Assembly (NCBI RefSeq): GCF_023515955.1
Contig: NZ_CP097322.1
Span: forward strand, 1,550,001-1,614,000
Direction: 5' to 3'
DNA length: 64,000 nucleotides
Origin: Streptomyces sp. RerS4
Lineage (GTDB): Bacteria > Actinomycetota > Actinomycetes > Streptomycetales > Streptomycetaceae
How positions within the stretch are numbered: position 1 is the stretch's first letter; each line of letters begins with the position of its first letter. Under the pieces are notes generated by a model. It was not told the DNA's origin. It did no database searches and saw only the letters and a program-made list of their open reading frames with translations. Positions 7,764 to 17,423 of the stretch are shown here, piece after piece. Made by a program: the position numbers and the translations under genes.

Positions 7764-8172
7764 CACGACGACCGCCACGCCCGAGGGCCGCGGGCGCCTC
7801 GTCTCCGGCCCGGGGCTGCTGCTGGTGTGGGTCTACGGAGTCATGGTGGTCGGCGCCGTCTCGCGCTCGGCCTACCAGATCTCCACCGAGTTCGACCGGG
7901 CGCCGCTGGCGTACTCGCTGTCCGCCGCGGCGGCCCTGGCCTACGCCTTCATCACGTACTCGCTGGTGCGCGGCGGGGAGCGGGCCCGCAAGGTGGCGCT
8001 GCTGTGCTGCGGCGTCGAGCTGGCCGGTGTGCTGGCCGTCGGCACCTGGACGCTGGCACGTCCGGAGGCCTTCCCGGACGCGACCGTGTGGTCCGACTTC
8101 GGGATGGGCTACCTGTTCATCCCGGTGATCCTGCCGATCACCGGGATGCTGTGGCTGCGCGCCAAGCGGTAG
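7756..8172 (+). CDS. Small integral membrane protein, partner of the preceding gene
   Basis: 138 residues from a GTG at 7756 inside the end of the upstream gene (translational coupling). After a ~20-residue polar N-terminus there are four hydrophobic spans (near GLLLVWVYGVMVVGAV, LAYSLSAAAALAYAF, VALLCCGVELAGVLAV and YLFIPVILPITGMLWL). No catalytic or transport motif is seen. The pair looks like a conserved two-gene membrane module of unknown role. Confidence 0.75.
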   Translation: MPDTTTATPEGRGRLVSGPGLLLVWVYGVMVVGAVSRSAYQISTEFDRAPLAYSLSAAAALAYAFITYSLVRGGERARKVALLCCGVELAGVLAVGTWTLARPEAFPDATVWSDFGMGYLFIPVILPITGMLWLRAKR

Positions 8173-8207
8173 GCGGCCGAACGGCGCACAGCCCAACGGC
8201 GGACAGC

Positions 8208-8230
8208 CCGCGGCGGACAGCCCGCCGCGG
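8208..8230. terminator. Hairpin between convergent genes
   Basis: Arms CCGCGGCGG (8208-8216) and CCGCCGCGG (8222-8230) with a 5-base loop, inside a short tandem repeat of GGCGGACAGCCC units (8184-8235). It lies between two genes that face each other and may end both transcripts. Confidence 0.55.
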
Positions 8231-8235
8231 ACAGG

Positions 8236-8739
8236 TCAGGCGCTGACCGCGAAGTCGGTCGCGTCGGCTTCCTTCTCCAGGATGACCAGGTGCACGCCGT
8301 CGGAGGCGGTGCGGTTGCCGACCGCGAGGTAGCCCGCCTTGCGGTACATGCGCAGGTTGGCCTCGCTCTTGACGCCGGTGTGCAGACGGAAGCGGGTGGT
8401 TCCGGCCTGGCCGGCCAGGGACGCCTCCACCGAACGCAGCAGCCGGGCCCCGAGTCCGTGGCCCTGCATCCGGGGGTGCACGCACAGCTTGGCGATGCTG
8501 GCCGTGCCGTCCTCGCCGAGGCTCCCGCGCACCGCTCCGACGACCTCGTCGCCGAGCCGGGCCACCAGGACGGTGTCCCCGGCCAGCTCGGCTTTGAGGG
8601 AGTCCAGGGACTGGGTGAGCGGCTGGATGAGGTAGTTGCCGTAGAGCTCGGCCTCCCGCTGGAACGCCAGATACTGCAGCTTGAAGATCTGCTCGGCGTC
8701 TTCGGCGGTCGCCGCCGAAATGGTCACGCTCATGCCCAT
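8236..8739 (-). CDS. GNAT-family N-acetyltransferase
   Basis: 167 residues. SVTISAATAEDAEQI opens the fold; the acetyl-CoA pyrophosphate loop is visible as HPRMQGHGLGARLL, followed by RLHTGVKSEANLRMYRKAGY. The substrate is unknown. I chose the ATG at 8739 for its GGGAGG nine bases upstream; a second ATG at 8733 is also possible. It lies 37 bases after the sigma-factor gene on the same strand and may share its transcript. Confidence 0.88.
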   Translation of the reverse strand: MGMSVTISAATAEDAEQIFKLQYLAFQREAELYGNYLIQPLTQSLDSLKAELAGDTVLVARLGDEVVGAVRGSLGEDGTASIAKLCVHPRMQGHGLGARLLRSVEASLAGQAGTTRFRLHTGVKSEANLRMYRKAGYLAVGNRTASDGVHLVILEKEADATDFAVSA

Positions 8740-8776
8740 GTGCGCATGCCTCCCGCTCACCTGGTAGCCCTGTGGT

Positions 8777-9304
8777 CTACCGCTCCCTTCCCCGCAGGCC
8801 AGGAGCCGCAACCTCTGCAGCCAGCATTCTGCGCAGACATCCCAGGCAACGGGAACGGACAGGCCCCAAACTTCCTTGTGAGATACCCAACTCTCCTGCG
8901 ATTTCACGGTAGGTGAGGTCTCTGGGCGAAAGAAGTGCCCTTATCAGTTCCGGGCAACGCCCCGGCAATCGGGCGACCGCCGATCGGAGGGCCCGGTTCT
9001 CCTCGCCGTGCAGCAGGGCGCCCTCCGGCTCGCCGGCCACGTCCCCCGGGGTGGCTCCGTAGGGGATCTCGCGTCGTGCCCGGCGCCGGGCGAGCCGGGC
9101 CTCCGCGCGCACCGCGCGCCGTATCCAGCGGGCCCGGCCCGTGGGGTCGGCTTCGCGCGGGCCGCGCTCCAGGAGCCTGACCCAGACGGCTTGTTCCAGG
9201 TCGGCGGGGTCCACTCCGGCGGCCGGGGCCTCGGCCTCGGCCTCGGCGGAGAGCAGCGGGCCCAACTCGTCGTAGAGGTCGGCCTTCACCTTCAGCAGGT
9301 CCAT
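8777..9304 (-). CDS. RNA polymerase sigma factor, ECF-like
   Basis: 175 residues. Region 2 appears as DLEQAVWVRLLERG...ARWIRRAVRAEARL; region 4 as ARLPGRCPELIRALLS, followed by DLTYREIAGELGISQGSLGP, a DNA-binding helix-turn-helix. No anti-sigma gene is adjacent, and no ZAS-type motif is seen nearby. The ATG at 9304 lacks a clear ribosome site. It is probably cotranscribed with the following acetyltransferase. Confidence 0.8.
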   Translation of the reverse strand: MDLLKVKADLYDELGPLLSAEAEAEAPAAGVDPADLEQAVWVRLLERGPREADPTGRARWIRRAVRAEARLARRRARREIPYGATPGDVAGEPEGALLHGEENRALRSAVARLPGRCPELIRALLSPRDLTYREIAGELGISQGSLGPVRSRCLGCLRRMLAAEVAAPGLRGRER

Positions 9305-9377
9305 GCCGGGCGGGACGCGGGCGGCGGGCCGGGCGGTTTCCCCGCCGGGCCCGGCCCACTCGTACGGGAACCCGTGC

Positions 9378-10565
9378 CTAGCGGTTGACGGCGCGGCCCG
9401 GCCGGAAGTCCTCGGCGGCGAGCAGGCCCGTGTCCGGGTGGTCGGTGAAGATGCCGTCGATGCCCAGCTCGAAGTAGCGTCGCAGGGCCCCGAGGGCGTC
9501 CCCGTAGGCGGCCGGGTCGGTGCCCTTGCGGTACTCGGCGGGCAGGAAGCTGTTCTCGTTGCGCGCCGTGTAGGGGTGCAGGATCAGGCCGCGGGCGTGG
9601 GCGTCGCGCACCAGCGTGGTCGGGGCGGCGAGCTTGCCGGCCGCGTCGCGGGGCACGACGAGGTCGAGGGTGGGGCCGATGCCCTGGGCGAAGCCGGAGA
9701 TCCACTTCAGGCCCTCGGGCTTGACCAGGTCGGCGACGGTACGCGGGTCCTTGGCCACCTCGAAGTCCCAGGGCCGGGTGTGCGCGGCCGACAGCAGCAC
9801 CACGCGCGGCGCGGACACGAGCCGGGAGAGCCGCTGGATGCTGGAGGGCTCGAAGGACTGGAGGAAGACGGCGGCGTCGCGGCCGTCGCGGCGGAAGCGG
9901 CGCAGGAGCTTGGCGAGCGGCTCCTCCAGTCCGAGGCCGAGGCCGCGGAAGTAGGTGGGGTGCTTGGTCTCGACGTGCAGCCAGACGCGGCGGTCGCGCC
10001 GGCGGCCCTCGCGTTCGGCCCAGCGCAGGACCTCTTCGAACGTGGGAACGGCCCAGCGGCCGTCGTAGAGCGTGTTGCGCTGCCGGAGGGCGGGGATGCG
10101 TTCCTTCGCGCGCAGGGTCTTCAGCTCGGCGAGGGTGAAGTCCTCGGTGAACCAGCCGGTGACGGAGACGCCGTCGATGGTCTTGGTGGTGCGCCGGGAG
10201 GCGAAGGCGGGGTGGTCGGCGACGTCGGTGGTGCCGCCGATCTCGTTCTCGTGGCGGCAGACGAGATGACCGTCCTTGGTGGGGACGAGGTCCTGCTCGA
10301 TGACGTCGGCGCCGAGGTCGAGGGCGAGTTGATAGGAGCCGAGGGTGTGCTCGGGGCGGTAGCCGCTCGCACCCCGATGACCTATCACCGTCGGGGAGGG
10401 CAGGTCCCGGTAGCCGCCCTCGCGGCCGTCGTCGTGTCCGCCGGCCGCCCGCGAGTCGGCGGTCACGGCGGAGGCGGTCGTGGCCGCCAGGCCGGTCATG
10501 CCGGCTCCGGCCGCCAGGACGGCCGCGCCCAGTACCGTGCGCCGCGCTGCCCCACCCTGTGTCAT
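9378..10565 (-). CDS. glpQ: Secreted glycerophosphodiester phosphodiesterase
   Basis: Hydrolyses glycerophosphodiesters to glycerol-3-phosphate and an alcohol outside the cell. The 395-residue protein begins with a twin-arginine-like signal (ARRTVLG, then a hydrophobic run ending ATTASA). The catalytic core is clear: GHRGASGYRPEHTLGSY, then IEQDLVPTKDGHLVCRHE, and near the end the metal site FTDHPDTG. The start at 10565 has AAGGAG eight bases upstream. It is divergent from the PlsC gene, which fits a shared phospholipid theme. Confidence 0.92.
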   Translation of the reverse strand: MTQGGAARRTVLGAAVLAAGAGMTGLAATTASAVTADSRAAGGHDDGREGGYRDLPSPTVIGHRGASGYRPEHTLGSYQLALDLGADVIEQDLVPTKDGHLVCRHENEIGGTTDVADHPAFASRRTTKTIDGVSVTGWFTEDFTLAELKTLRAKERIPALRQRNTLYDGRWAVPTFEEVLRWAEREGRRRDRRVWLHVETKHPTYFRGLGLGLEEPLAKLLRRFRRDGRDAAVFLQSFEPSSIQRLSRLVSAPRVVLLSAAHTRPWDFEVAKDPRTVADLVKPEGLKWISGFAQGIGPTLDLVVPRDAAGKLAAPTTLVRDAHARGLILHPYTARNENSFLPAEYRKGTDPAAYGDALGALRRYFELGIDGIFTDHPDTGLLAAEDFRPGRAVNR

Positions 10566-10822
10566 GAGTGCCACTCCTTGGTTTCGAAGGGCCTCGGTCC
10601 CGGGATCCGCCGGTTCCGTCCGGCCCGGATCGGGATGCGATCGTAGGCAGGCGGAGGTGGCGTGGCGGCGGTCTGCGCCGGAACATGGCGGAAACACACG
10701 TCAACACCGCGTATCCACTGCGTGAACCCGATGTGCGATCAGTGGTGACCCGCGAGTATCGTCCTCACCTGCACTACCGCTGTGTGGTGCGAAAGCCGCT
10801 TTTCGATGCCGGAGGGCTCACG

Positions 10823-11494
10823 TTGTTCCGTACCGCGCTCATCAAAGCCACTGTCGGACCGGTCATGCGCATGATGTTCCCCACCCGGGTGGAGGGCATC
10901 GAGAACATTCCGGGCACCGGTCCGGTGATCCTGGCGGGCAACCACCTCACCTTCATCGACTCGATGATCCTGCCGCTCGTCTGTGACCGCACGGTCCACT
11001 TCATCGGCAAGGACGAGTACGTGACGGGCAAGGGCCTCAAGGGTCGCCTGATGGCGTGGTTCTTCACCGGATCGGGCATGATCCCGGTGGACCGCGACGG
11101 GGCCAACGGCGGAGTCGCCGCGCTGATGACGGGCCGCCGGATCCTGGAGGAGGGCAAGATCTTCGGGATCTACCCCGAGGGCACCCGCTCCCCCGACGGT
11201 CGCCTCTACCGGGGCCGTACCGGCATCGCCCGCCTCACCCTGATGACCGGCGCCCCGGTGGTCCCGTTCGCGGTGATCGGCACCGACAAGCTCCAGCCCG
11301 GCGGCGCCGGCATGCCGCGCCCGGGGCGGGTCACCGTCCGCTTCGGCGAGCCGATGGAGTTCTCCCGCTACGAGGGCATGGACCGCGACCGCTACGTGCT
11401 GCGGGCCGTCACCGACTCGGTGATGGCCGAGGTCATGCGACTGTCGGGCCAGGAGTACGTGGACATGTACGCCACCAAGGCCAAGGCGGCCTGA
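10823..11494 (+). CDS. 1-acyl-sn-glycerol-3-phosphate acyltransferase (PlsC family)
   Basis: Transfers an acyl chain to lysophosphatidate in membrane lipid synthesis. 223 residues with the family motifs NHLTFID (H-x4-D), GMIPVDRD, and YPEGTRSPDG. The start is TTG at 10823: GGAGGG lies six bases before it and LFRTALIKATVGPV is the expected N-terminus; the frame is open further upstream but with non-homologous sequence. A C-terminal amphipathic end is present. It stands alone on the plus strand, divergent from the glycerophosphodiesterase. Confidence 0.9.
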   Translation: MFRTALIKATVGPVMRMMFPTRVEGIENIPGTGPVILAGNHLTFIDSMILPLVCDRTVHFIGKDEYVTGKGLKGRLMAWFFTGSGMIPVDRDGANGGVAALMTGRRILEEGKIFGIYPEGTRSPDGRLYRGRTGIARLTLMTGAPVVPFAVIGTDKLQPGGAGMPRPGRVTVRFGEPMEFSRYEGMDRDRYVLRAVTDSVMAEVMRLSGQEYVDMYATKAKAA

Positions 11495-11534
11495 CCCGGG
11501 GTCACGACCGACCCGGCGTCACGACCGACCCGGT

Positions 11535-13010
11535 TCACTGGCGGCTCAGTGACCGGCTGACCCCCGCCGCCGTCGTGGTGGCGAGGACCCAGCCGGTCAC
11601 GATCAGCAGGTACGACAGCCACTGGTACCAGCCGCTCGGCGCGAAGGCGTTCTCCTGCCCGAAGCCGACGATCGGCAGCATCAGGTCGATGGTGTAGAAG
11701 ACCGGGTTGAAGTCGGGGGCCTCCCCCGCCTTGATCTCGCGGGGCGGCCGCAGTCCGTACGCGACCGTGCCCGTCACCAGCAGCGCCAGCAGCCAGCCCG
11801 CCGCCCGCAGCGGCCGGAAGCCGTACCCGACGGTGACGTCCTGGAGCAGTCCCCAGGCCCGGCTGTGCCGGGGCTGGGTGCGCCGGTGGCGGCGGAGTTT
11901 GGCGAGCTGGACGGTACGGGCGGAGGCCTCGTCGCCCACCGTGCGGTAGGCGGCGGCCAACTGCTCGTAGGCGTACGGCAGATAGCCGTCCTCCTCGCGT
12001 TCCGGCAGCGGTACCCGCTCCTCGGCGGGCAGGTGCGGGTGCAGCAGCCGGTAGGTGAGCCCGTCCATGCGGACCACGGGCGGCCAGACCGACGGCTCGG
12101 CCCACAGCAGGTCGAGCCGGCTGCGACGCAGGTTCACGACGCCGTCGATGGTGGGGCACTTGCGCAGCCAGAACTCCGCGATGTCGGCCGAGCTGGCGCG
12201 CAGCGCCACGCCACCCGGGTTGGACAGGTGCGCCCGGCTCAGGATGAGCTGGCCGGGGACGCGGGCGCCGGTGAGGTTGACCATGCCTTCGGCGTGCAGC
12301 TCGTTGGCGCGTACGTCGCTGCCGACGGTGAGGGTCTCGGCGTGCAGGGCGATGCCGCCGGGGTTGATCAGCCGGGCGCGGTCGAGGTTGATCTGACCGG
12401 CGACGGTGGCTCCGTTGATGCGGAGCTGACCGTGGACGGTGAGGTCCCCGGCGATGATGTCCGTGCCTATCTCGGCGTGGTTGAGCTGCAGCGGCGGCTC
12501 GTCGACCTCGTCGGGGAGGCTGCCGGGCCGGATGTCGGCCCCCTGGAGGAAGAGGCCGCCGGTGATCTTCGCGCCGGCGAGCCGGACGGGACCGTTGATC
12601 CGGCAGCAGGAGAGCCGCAGGACGACCTCGACGCGGACGGTGGCGGCGGTCAGGCCCGGCAGGGTGGAGTCCCCGAGGACGACGGCGCGCAGCTGGGCCC
12701 CGTACATCATGGGTTTGCGTTCGAACCAGCAGACCCGCATCCGGATCGGGTGGTCCACGACCGCGTACTTGAGGTCGAGCTTGCCGACGATCTTCGCACC
12801 GTAGAGCTTGAGGCCGGCGACGCGGCCCTCCTCGGCTGAGCCGCCGACGAGCAGGGCGCGCAGCACTTCGGCGCGGACGGTGCGCTCGGGCCCCCAGGAG
12901 GCTCCGTCGTGGGAGGTCTCCTCGGGGCTCTCGCGGAAGTCGACGCTCTCGCCGCGCGGGAAGGCCTCCCGGACACGGCGTTCCGCGGGGGTCAGGTCGG
13001 TGATCTCCAT
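11535..13010 (-). CDS. Beta-helix membrane protein with C-terminal two-span domain
   Basis: 491 residues. Residues ~60-310 are built of short repeats such as LKLYGAKIVGKLDLKYAVV, VRLAGAKITGGLFLQGADI and INLDRARLINPGG, typical of a right-handed beta-helix (pentapeptide/bactofilin-like). Residues ~325-410 are charged and possibly helical. The end has two membrane spans (LLALLVTGTVAYGL and YLLIVTGWVLATTTA) separated by FYTIDLMLPIVGFGQENAF. From memory such proteins are often named membrane-associated oxidoreductase, but I see no cofactor motif. The pore-loop look of the linker is discussed in findings. Confidence 0.75.
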   Translation of the reverse strand: MEITDLTPAERRVREAFPRGESVDFRESPEETSHDGASWGPERTVRAEVLRALLVGGSAEEGRVAGLKLYGAKIVGKLDLKYAVVDHPIRMRVCWFERKPMMYGAQLRAVVLGDSTLPGLTAATVRVEVVLRLSCCRINGPVRLAGAKITGGLFLQGADIRPGSLPDEVDEPPLQLNHAEIGTDIIAGDLTVHGQLRINGATVAGQINLDRARLINPGGIALHAETLTVGSDVRANELHAEGMVNLTGARVPGQLILSRAHLSNPGGVALRASSADIAEFWLRKCPTIDGVVNLRRSRLDLLWAEPSVWPPVVRMDGLTYRLLHPHLPAEERVPLPEREEDGYLPYAYEQLAAAYRTVGDEASARTVQLAKLRRHRRTQPRHSRAWGLLQDVTVGYGFRPLRAAGWLLALLVTGTVAYGLRPPREIKAGEAPDFNPVFYTIDLMLPIVGFGQENAFAPSGWYQWLSYLLIVTGWVLATTTAAGVSRSLSRQ

Positions 13011-13087
13011 CGCGCGGATGGTGCCGCGACGGTGATCACGCTGTCAACCCGTCAACTCCGGCCGCACCGAAGCGCCCTGCCGGGGCG

Positions 13088-14635
13088 TCAGTGCTCGACG
13101 CCCTCCTGGAGTTCCTGCCCCTTGAGCAGGAACCAGGCGGCCACCGCCGTGGCCAGCAGGACGGCGGCGCCGACGCCGGAGGCGAGGCGCAGGCCGTCCA
13201 CGAAGGCCTCCTGGGCCGCGCCGACCATGGTCTGGGCGGTCTGCGGGTCCAGGGCGCGGGCGGCTTCCACGGCGCCGCCGAGCGATTCGTGCGCGGCGTC
13301 GGCGACGGGTGCGGGGACCGAGGCCGGGACGGTGAAGCCCTGGTAGACGCCGGTGACGACGGAGCCGAGCAGGGCGATGCCGAGGGCCGCGCCGAGTTCG
13401 TAGGCGGTCTCGGAGACGGCCGAGGCGGAACCGGCCTGTTCCTTGGGGACGCTGGAGAGGATCACGTCGGCTGTGACGGTGAAGGAGAAGCCGGCGCCGA
13501 GTCCGACGACGAGCAGCGCGGCGCCGAGCAGCGGGTAGCCGGTCTCGCGGTGGATCACGGTGAGCGCGCCGAGGGCCAGGCCGATGGCGGCGAGGCCGCC
13601 GGCGACGATGACGCGTACCGAGTACCTGCGGGCGAACCGGCCCGCGACCAGGCCCGTGGCCACCGCGCCGACGGCGGCGGGCAGTTCGGCGAGGCCGGCC
13701 TCCAGCGGGTCGCGGCCCTGGACGAGCTGGAGGAACTGGGAGAGGAAGAAGACCAGGCCGGAGAGGCCGAAGACGGTCAGGAGGTCGGCGAGGACGGCGC
13801 CGGAGAAGCCGCGGTGCTTGAAGAGCCGCATGTCGAGCAGCGGGGAGGTCAGGGCGAACTGGCGGCGTACGAAGGCGTACAGGCAGGCGGCGCCGAGGGC
13901 GGCGGCGATCCAGACGTCCGGGGTGGGGCCGTGGGTGGCGACCTCCTTGATGGCGTACACGACGCCGATGACGCCGACGAGGGACAGGCCGACGCTGACG
14001 AGGTCCCAGGGCCCGGCGACCGGGTTCTTGGACTCGGGGAGCAGCCGCATGCCGACGAGGACCAGGGCGATCATCACCGGGAGGTTGATGAGGAAGACCG
14101 AGCCCCACCAGAAGTGCTGGAGCAGCGCGCCGCCGACGACGGGTCCGACGGCCGCGCCGGCCGAGGCGGTGGCGCCCCAGATGCCGATGGCGAGGCTGCG
14201 TTCGCGCGGGTCGTGGAAGATGTTGCGGATCAGCGCGAGGGTGGACGGCATGAGGGTGGCGCCGGCCACGCCGAGCAGGGCGCGGGCGACGATCATCAAC
14301 TCGGGGCTGGTGGCGTAGGCGTTCAGGACCGAGACGGCGCCGAACGCGGTGGCGCCGACGAGCAGGAGCTTCTTGCGGCCTATGCGGTCGCCGAGGGAGC
14401 CCATGGAGACGAGCAGGCCGGCGATGACGAACGAGTAGATGTCGCCGATCCACAGCAACTGCGTGCCGGACGGCTTGAGGTCCTCGCTGAGGGAGGGCGT
14501 GGCGAGACCGAGTACGGTGGCGTCGACGGCGACCAGCAGGACGGCCAGGACGAGCACGGACAGGGCCGCCCAGCGCCCGCGCCCGGTCCCCTCCGCGGCG
14601 GTACGCCGGGCCGGCTGTTCGGTTCGGCTCATCAC
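13088..14635 (-). CDS. DHA2-family (14-span) multidrug efflux MFS transporter
   Basis: Proton-driven drug exporter of the cytoplasmic membrane. 515 residues, about 14 membrane segments, motif A as GSLGDRIGRKKLLL, motif C as GATASAGAAVGPVVGGALL, and VDATVLGLATPSL at the first span, as in LfrA/EmrB-type pumps. The ATG at 14635 overlaps the TGA of the TetR gene (ATGATGA), so the two are translationally coupled and likely regulated together by that repressor. Confidence 0.92.
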   Translation of the reverse strand: MMSRTEQPARRTAAEGTGRGRWAALSVLVLAVLLVAVDATVLGLATPSLSEDLKPSGTQLLWIGDIYSFVIAGLLVSMGSLGDRIGRKKLLLVGATAFGAVSVLNAYATSPELMIVARALLGVAGATLMPSTLALIRNIFHDPRERSLAIGIWGATASAGAAVGPVVGGALLQHFWWGSVFLINLPVMIALVLVGMRLLPESKNPVAGPWDLVSVGLSLVGVIGVVYAIKEVATHGPTPDVWIAAALGAACLYAFVRRQFALTSPLLDMRLFKHRGFSGAVLADLLTVFGLSGLVFFLSQFLQLVQGRDPLEAGLAELPAAVGAVATGLVAGRFARRYSVRVIVAGGLAAIGLALGALTVIHRETGYPLLGAALLVVGLGAGFSFTVTADVILSSVPKEQAGSASAVSETAYELGAALGIALLGSVVTGVYQGFTVPASVPAPVADAAHESLGGAVEAARALDPQTAQTMVGAAQEAFVDGLRLASGVGAAVLLATAVAAWFLLKGQELQEGVEH

Positions 14636-15180
14636 TCCACACTCCGTCGTGCGCCACCGAGCAGCAACTCGGTGATCATGTACTGGAAGTCCTTCGCGGC
14701 GACCCGACCGTCCATGACGGCCCAGGCGCAGCTGCCGATGAGGCCGTAGAGGGCCTCGGTGAGCCAGGCGGGGCTCAGGTCGATCCGGATGTCGCCGTCG
14801 CTCTGGCCGCGCCGGAAGAGCGCGAGGACGCGGGCGTCGAGGCGGGCCCAGCCCTCGTTGACCTGGTCGCCCTCGAAGAGCTGGTTCTCGGTGACGAGGA
14901 AGGCCAGCAGCTCGGCGTTCGGCTCCGCCTCCGCGATGAGCCGCTTCAGGGCCTCCACCGCCGTGCCCTCGTCGAGGCGGGCGTTGTCGAAGGCCTCCTC
15001 GAACGCGCGGATGCCGAGGTCTTCGAGGGCCCGTACGAGGGCGTCGCGCCCGGCGAAGTGTCGGTGGAGGGTCGCCCTGCCGATGCCGGCGGCGCGGGCC
15101 ACCTCGTCCATCGTGGCGGTCGATTTGCGGGAGAGCAGGGCCGCCGCGTCGCGCAGCACCTGGTCACGATCCATAGCCAT
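14632..15180 (-). CDS. TetR-family transcriptional repressor
   Basis: 182 residues. N-terminal helix-turn-helix: LLSRKSTATMDEVARAAGIG then RATLHRHFAGRDALV. The C-terminal half is a helical ligand domain. The start at 15180 has no ribosome site; a leaderless start fits, with TTACGCT just upstream. A 28-bp inverted repeat lies 15 bases before the start. It probably represses itself and the downstream efflux pump and lets go when a drug binds (family knowledge). Confidence 0.92.
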   Translation of the reverse strand: MAMDRDQVLRDAAALLSRKSTATMDEVARAAGIGRATLHRHFAGRDALVRALEDLGIRAFEEAFDNARLDEGTAVEALKRLIAEAEPNAELLAFLVTENQLFEGDQVNEGWARLDARVLALFRRGQSDGDIRIDLSPAWLTEALYGLIGSCAWAVMDGRVAAKDFQYMITELLLGGARRSVE

Positions 15181-15194
15181 GAGACAAGCGTAAC

Positions 15195-15222
15195 CCGAAT
15201 GAGACGCCACTGTCTCATTCGG
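15195..15222. promoter_or_regulatory. TetR operator, perfect inverted repeat
   Basis: Arms CCGAATGAGAC (15195-15205) and GTCTCATTCGG (15212-15222) with a 6-bp spacer form an 11-bp perfect inverted repeat directly in front of the repressor gene, overlapping its promoter. An extra half-site TGAGAC overlaps the repressor start codon (15180-15185). Confidence 0.8.
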
Positions 15223-15269
15223 TCGGAAAATCAGCTGCCTGCAGGCGGCCGGAAGGAAACCCTGATCAC

Positions 15270-15770
15270 ATGAAGCCACTGCTGCTGATCGACGTCGACG
15301 GCCCCCTGAACCCCTACGGGGCCCAGCCTCAGCGCCGCCCCGAGGGCTACCTCACCCACCGCATGCGCCCCACCGGTTTCACGGAGGGCAAGCCGCTGCG
15401 GGTCTGGCTGAACCCCGACCACGGCGCCGAGCTGCTCGCGCTGGCGCGGTGGTACGACCTCGTGTGGGCGACGACCTGGAAGGACGAGGCCAACGACTGG
15501 ATAGGCCCCCACCTGGGGCTGCCGCGGCTGCCGTTCATCGACTGGCCGGTGATGCACGGCTGGGCGCCGCGCGGCACGTTCTGGAAGACGCAGTACATCC
15601 TCCCGTACGCGGCCGGGCGGCCGTTCGCCTGGATCGACGACGACATCACGACCCTGGACCGCGAGTACGTGGACCGGTCGCACCCGGCGCACACGCTGCT
15701 GATGCGGATCGACGAGCGGATCGGCCTGACCCGGCCGGACTTCGACGCGCTGGCGGACTGGGCGTCGTAG
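15270..15770 (+). CDS. HAD-like domain protein (Swiss-army-knife RNA-repair-like HAD)
   Basis: 166 residues. The N-terminus LLLIDVDGPLNPYG is a HAD motif I (DxDG), and the late WIDDDITTLD is the acidic metal-binding motif. WATTWKDEANDWI sits where motif II is expected. From memory this matches small HAD proteins (HAD_SAK type) of unknown substrate. GGAAGGAAA precedes the ATG at 15270 by about 10 bases. It is divergent from the TetR gene, and the TetR operator is upstream of it as well, so its transcription may also be affected. Confidence 0.7.
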   Translation: MKPLLLIDVDGPLNPYGAQPQRRPEGYLTHRMRPTGFTEGKPLRVWLNPDHGAELLALARWYDLVWATTWKDEANDWIGPHLGLPRLPFIDWPVMHGWAPRGTFWKTQYILPYAAGRPFAWIDDDITTLDREYVDRSHPAHTLLMRIDERIGLTRPDFDALADWAS

Positions 15771-15817
15771 GCCGGGACGACCGTTGGTCATGCCGAGACC
15801 GCTCTCGGAACGAAACG

Positions 15818-15862
15818 CCGCGGGGGCGGTACGGGCCGATGCTGCCCGTACCGCCCCCGCGG
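15818..15862. terminator. 18-bp GC hairpin between convergent genes
   Basis: Arms 15818-15835 and 15845-15862 (CGCGGGGGCGGTACGGG and its exact complement, plus one more pair) with a 9-base loop. It lies between the HAD-like gene and argH, which converge, and probably terminates both. Confidence 0.85.
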
Positions 15863-15888
15863 GCGCGCCCCTGCGGGCGTCGTGACGA

Positions 15889-17328
<1,440 letters not shown>

Positions 17329-17346
17329 TCATGAGGGTGGGTGTGC

Positions 17347-17384
17347 GACGGCCTCCCCGCCGCGGAGGTAACGGGGAGGCCGTC
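17347..17384 (-). terminator. Hairpin between argG and argH
   Basis: Arms GACGGCCTCCCC (17347-17358) and GGGGAGGCCGTC (17373-17384), perfect over 12 bp with a 14-base loop, no U-tract. It may terminate or attenuate argG read-through into argH. Confidence 0.65.
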
Positions 17385-17423
17385 TCGGTACTGCGCTGCT
17401 GCGCTCCTGCGTGACGACCGGGG

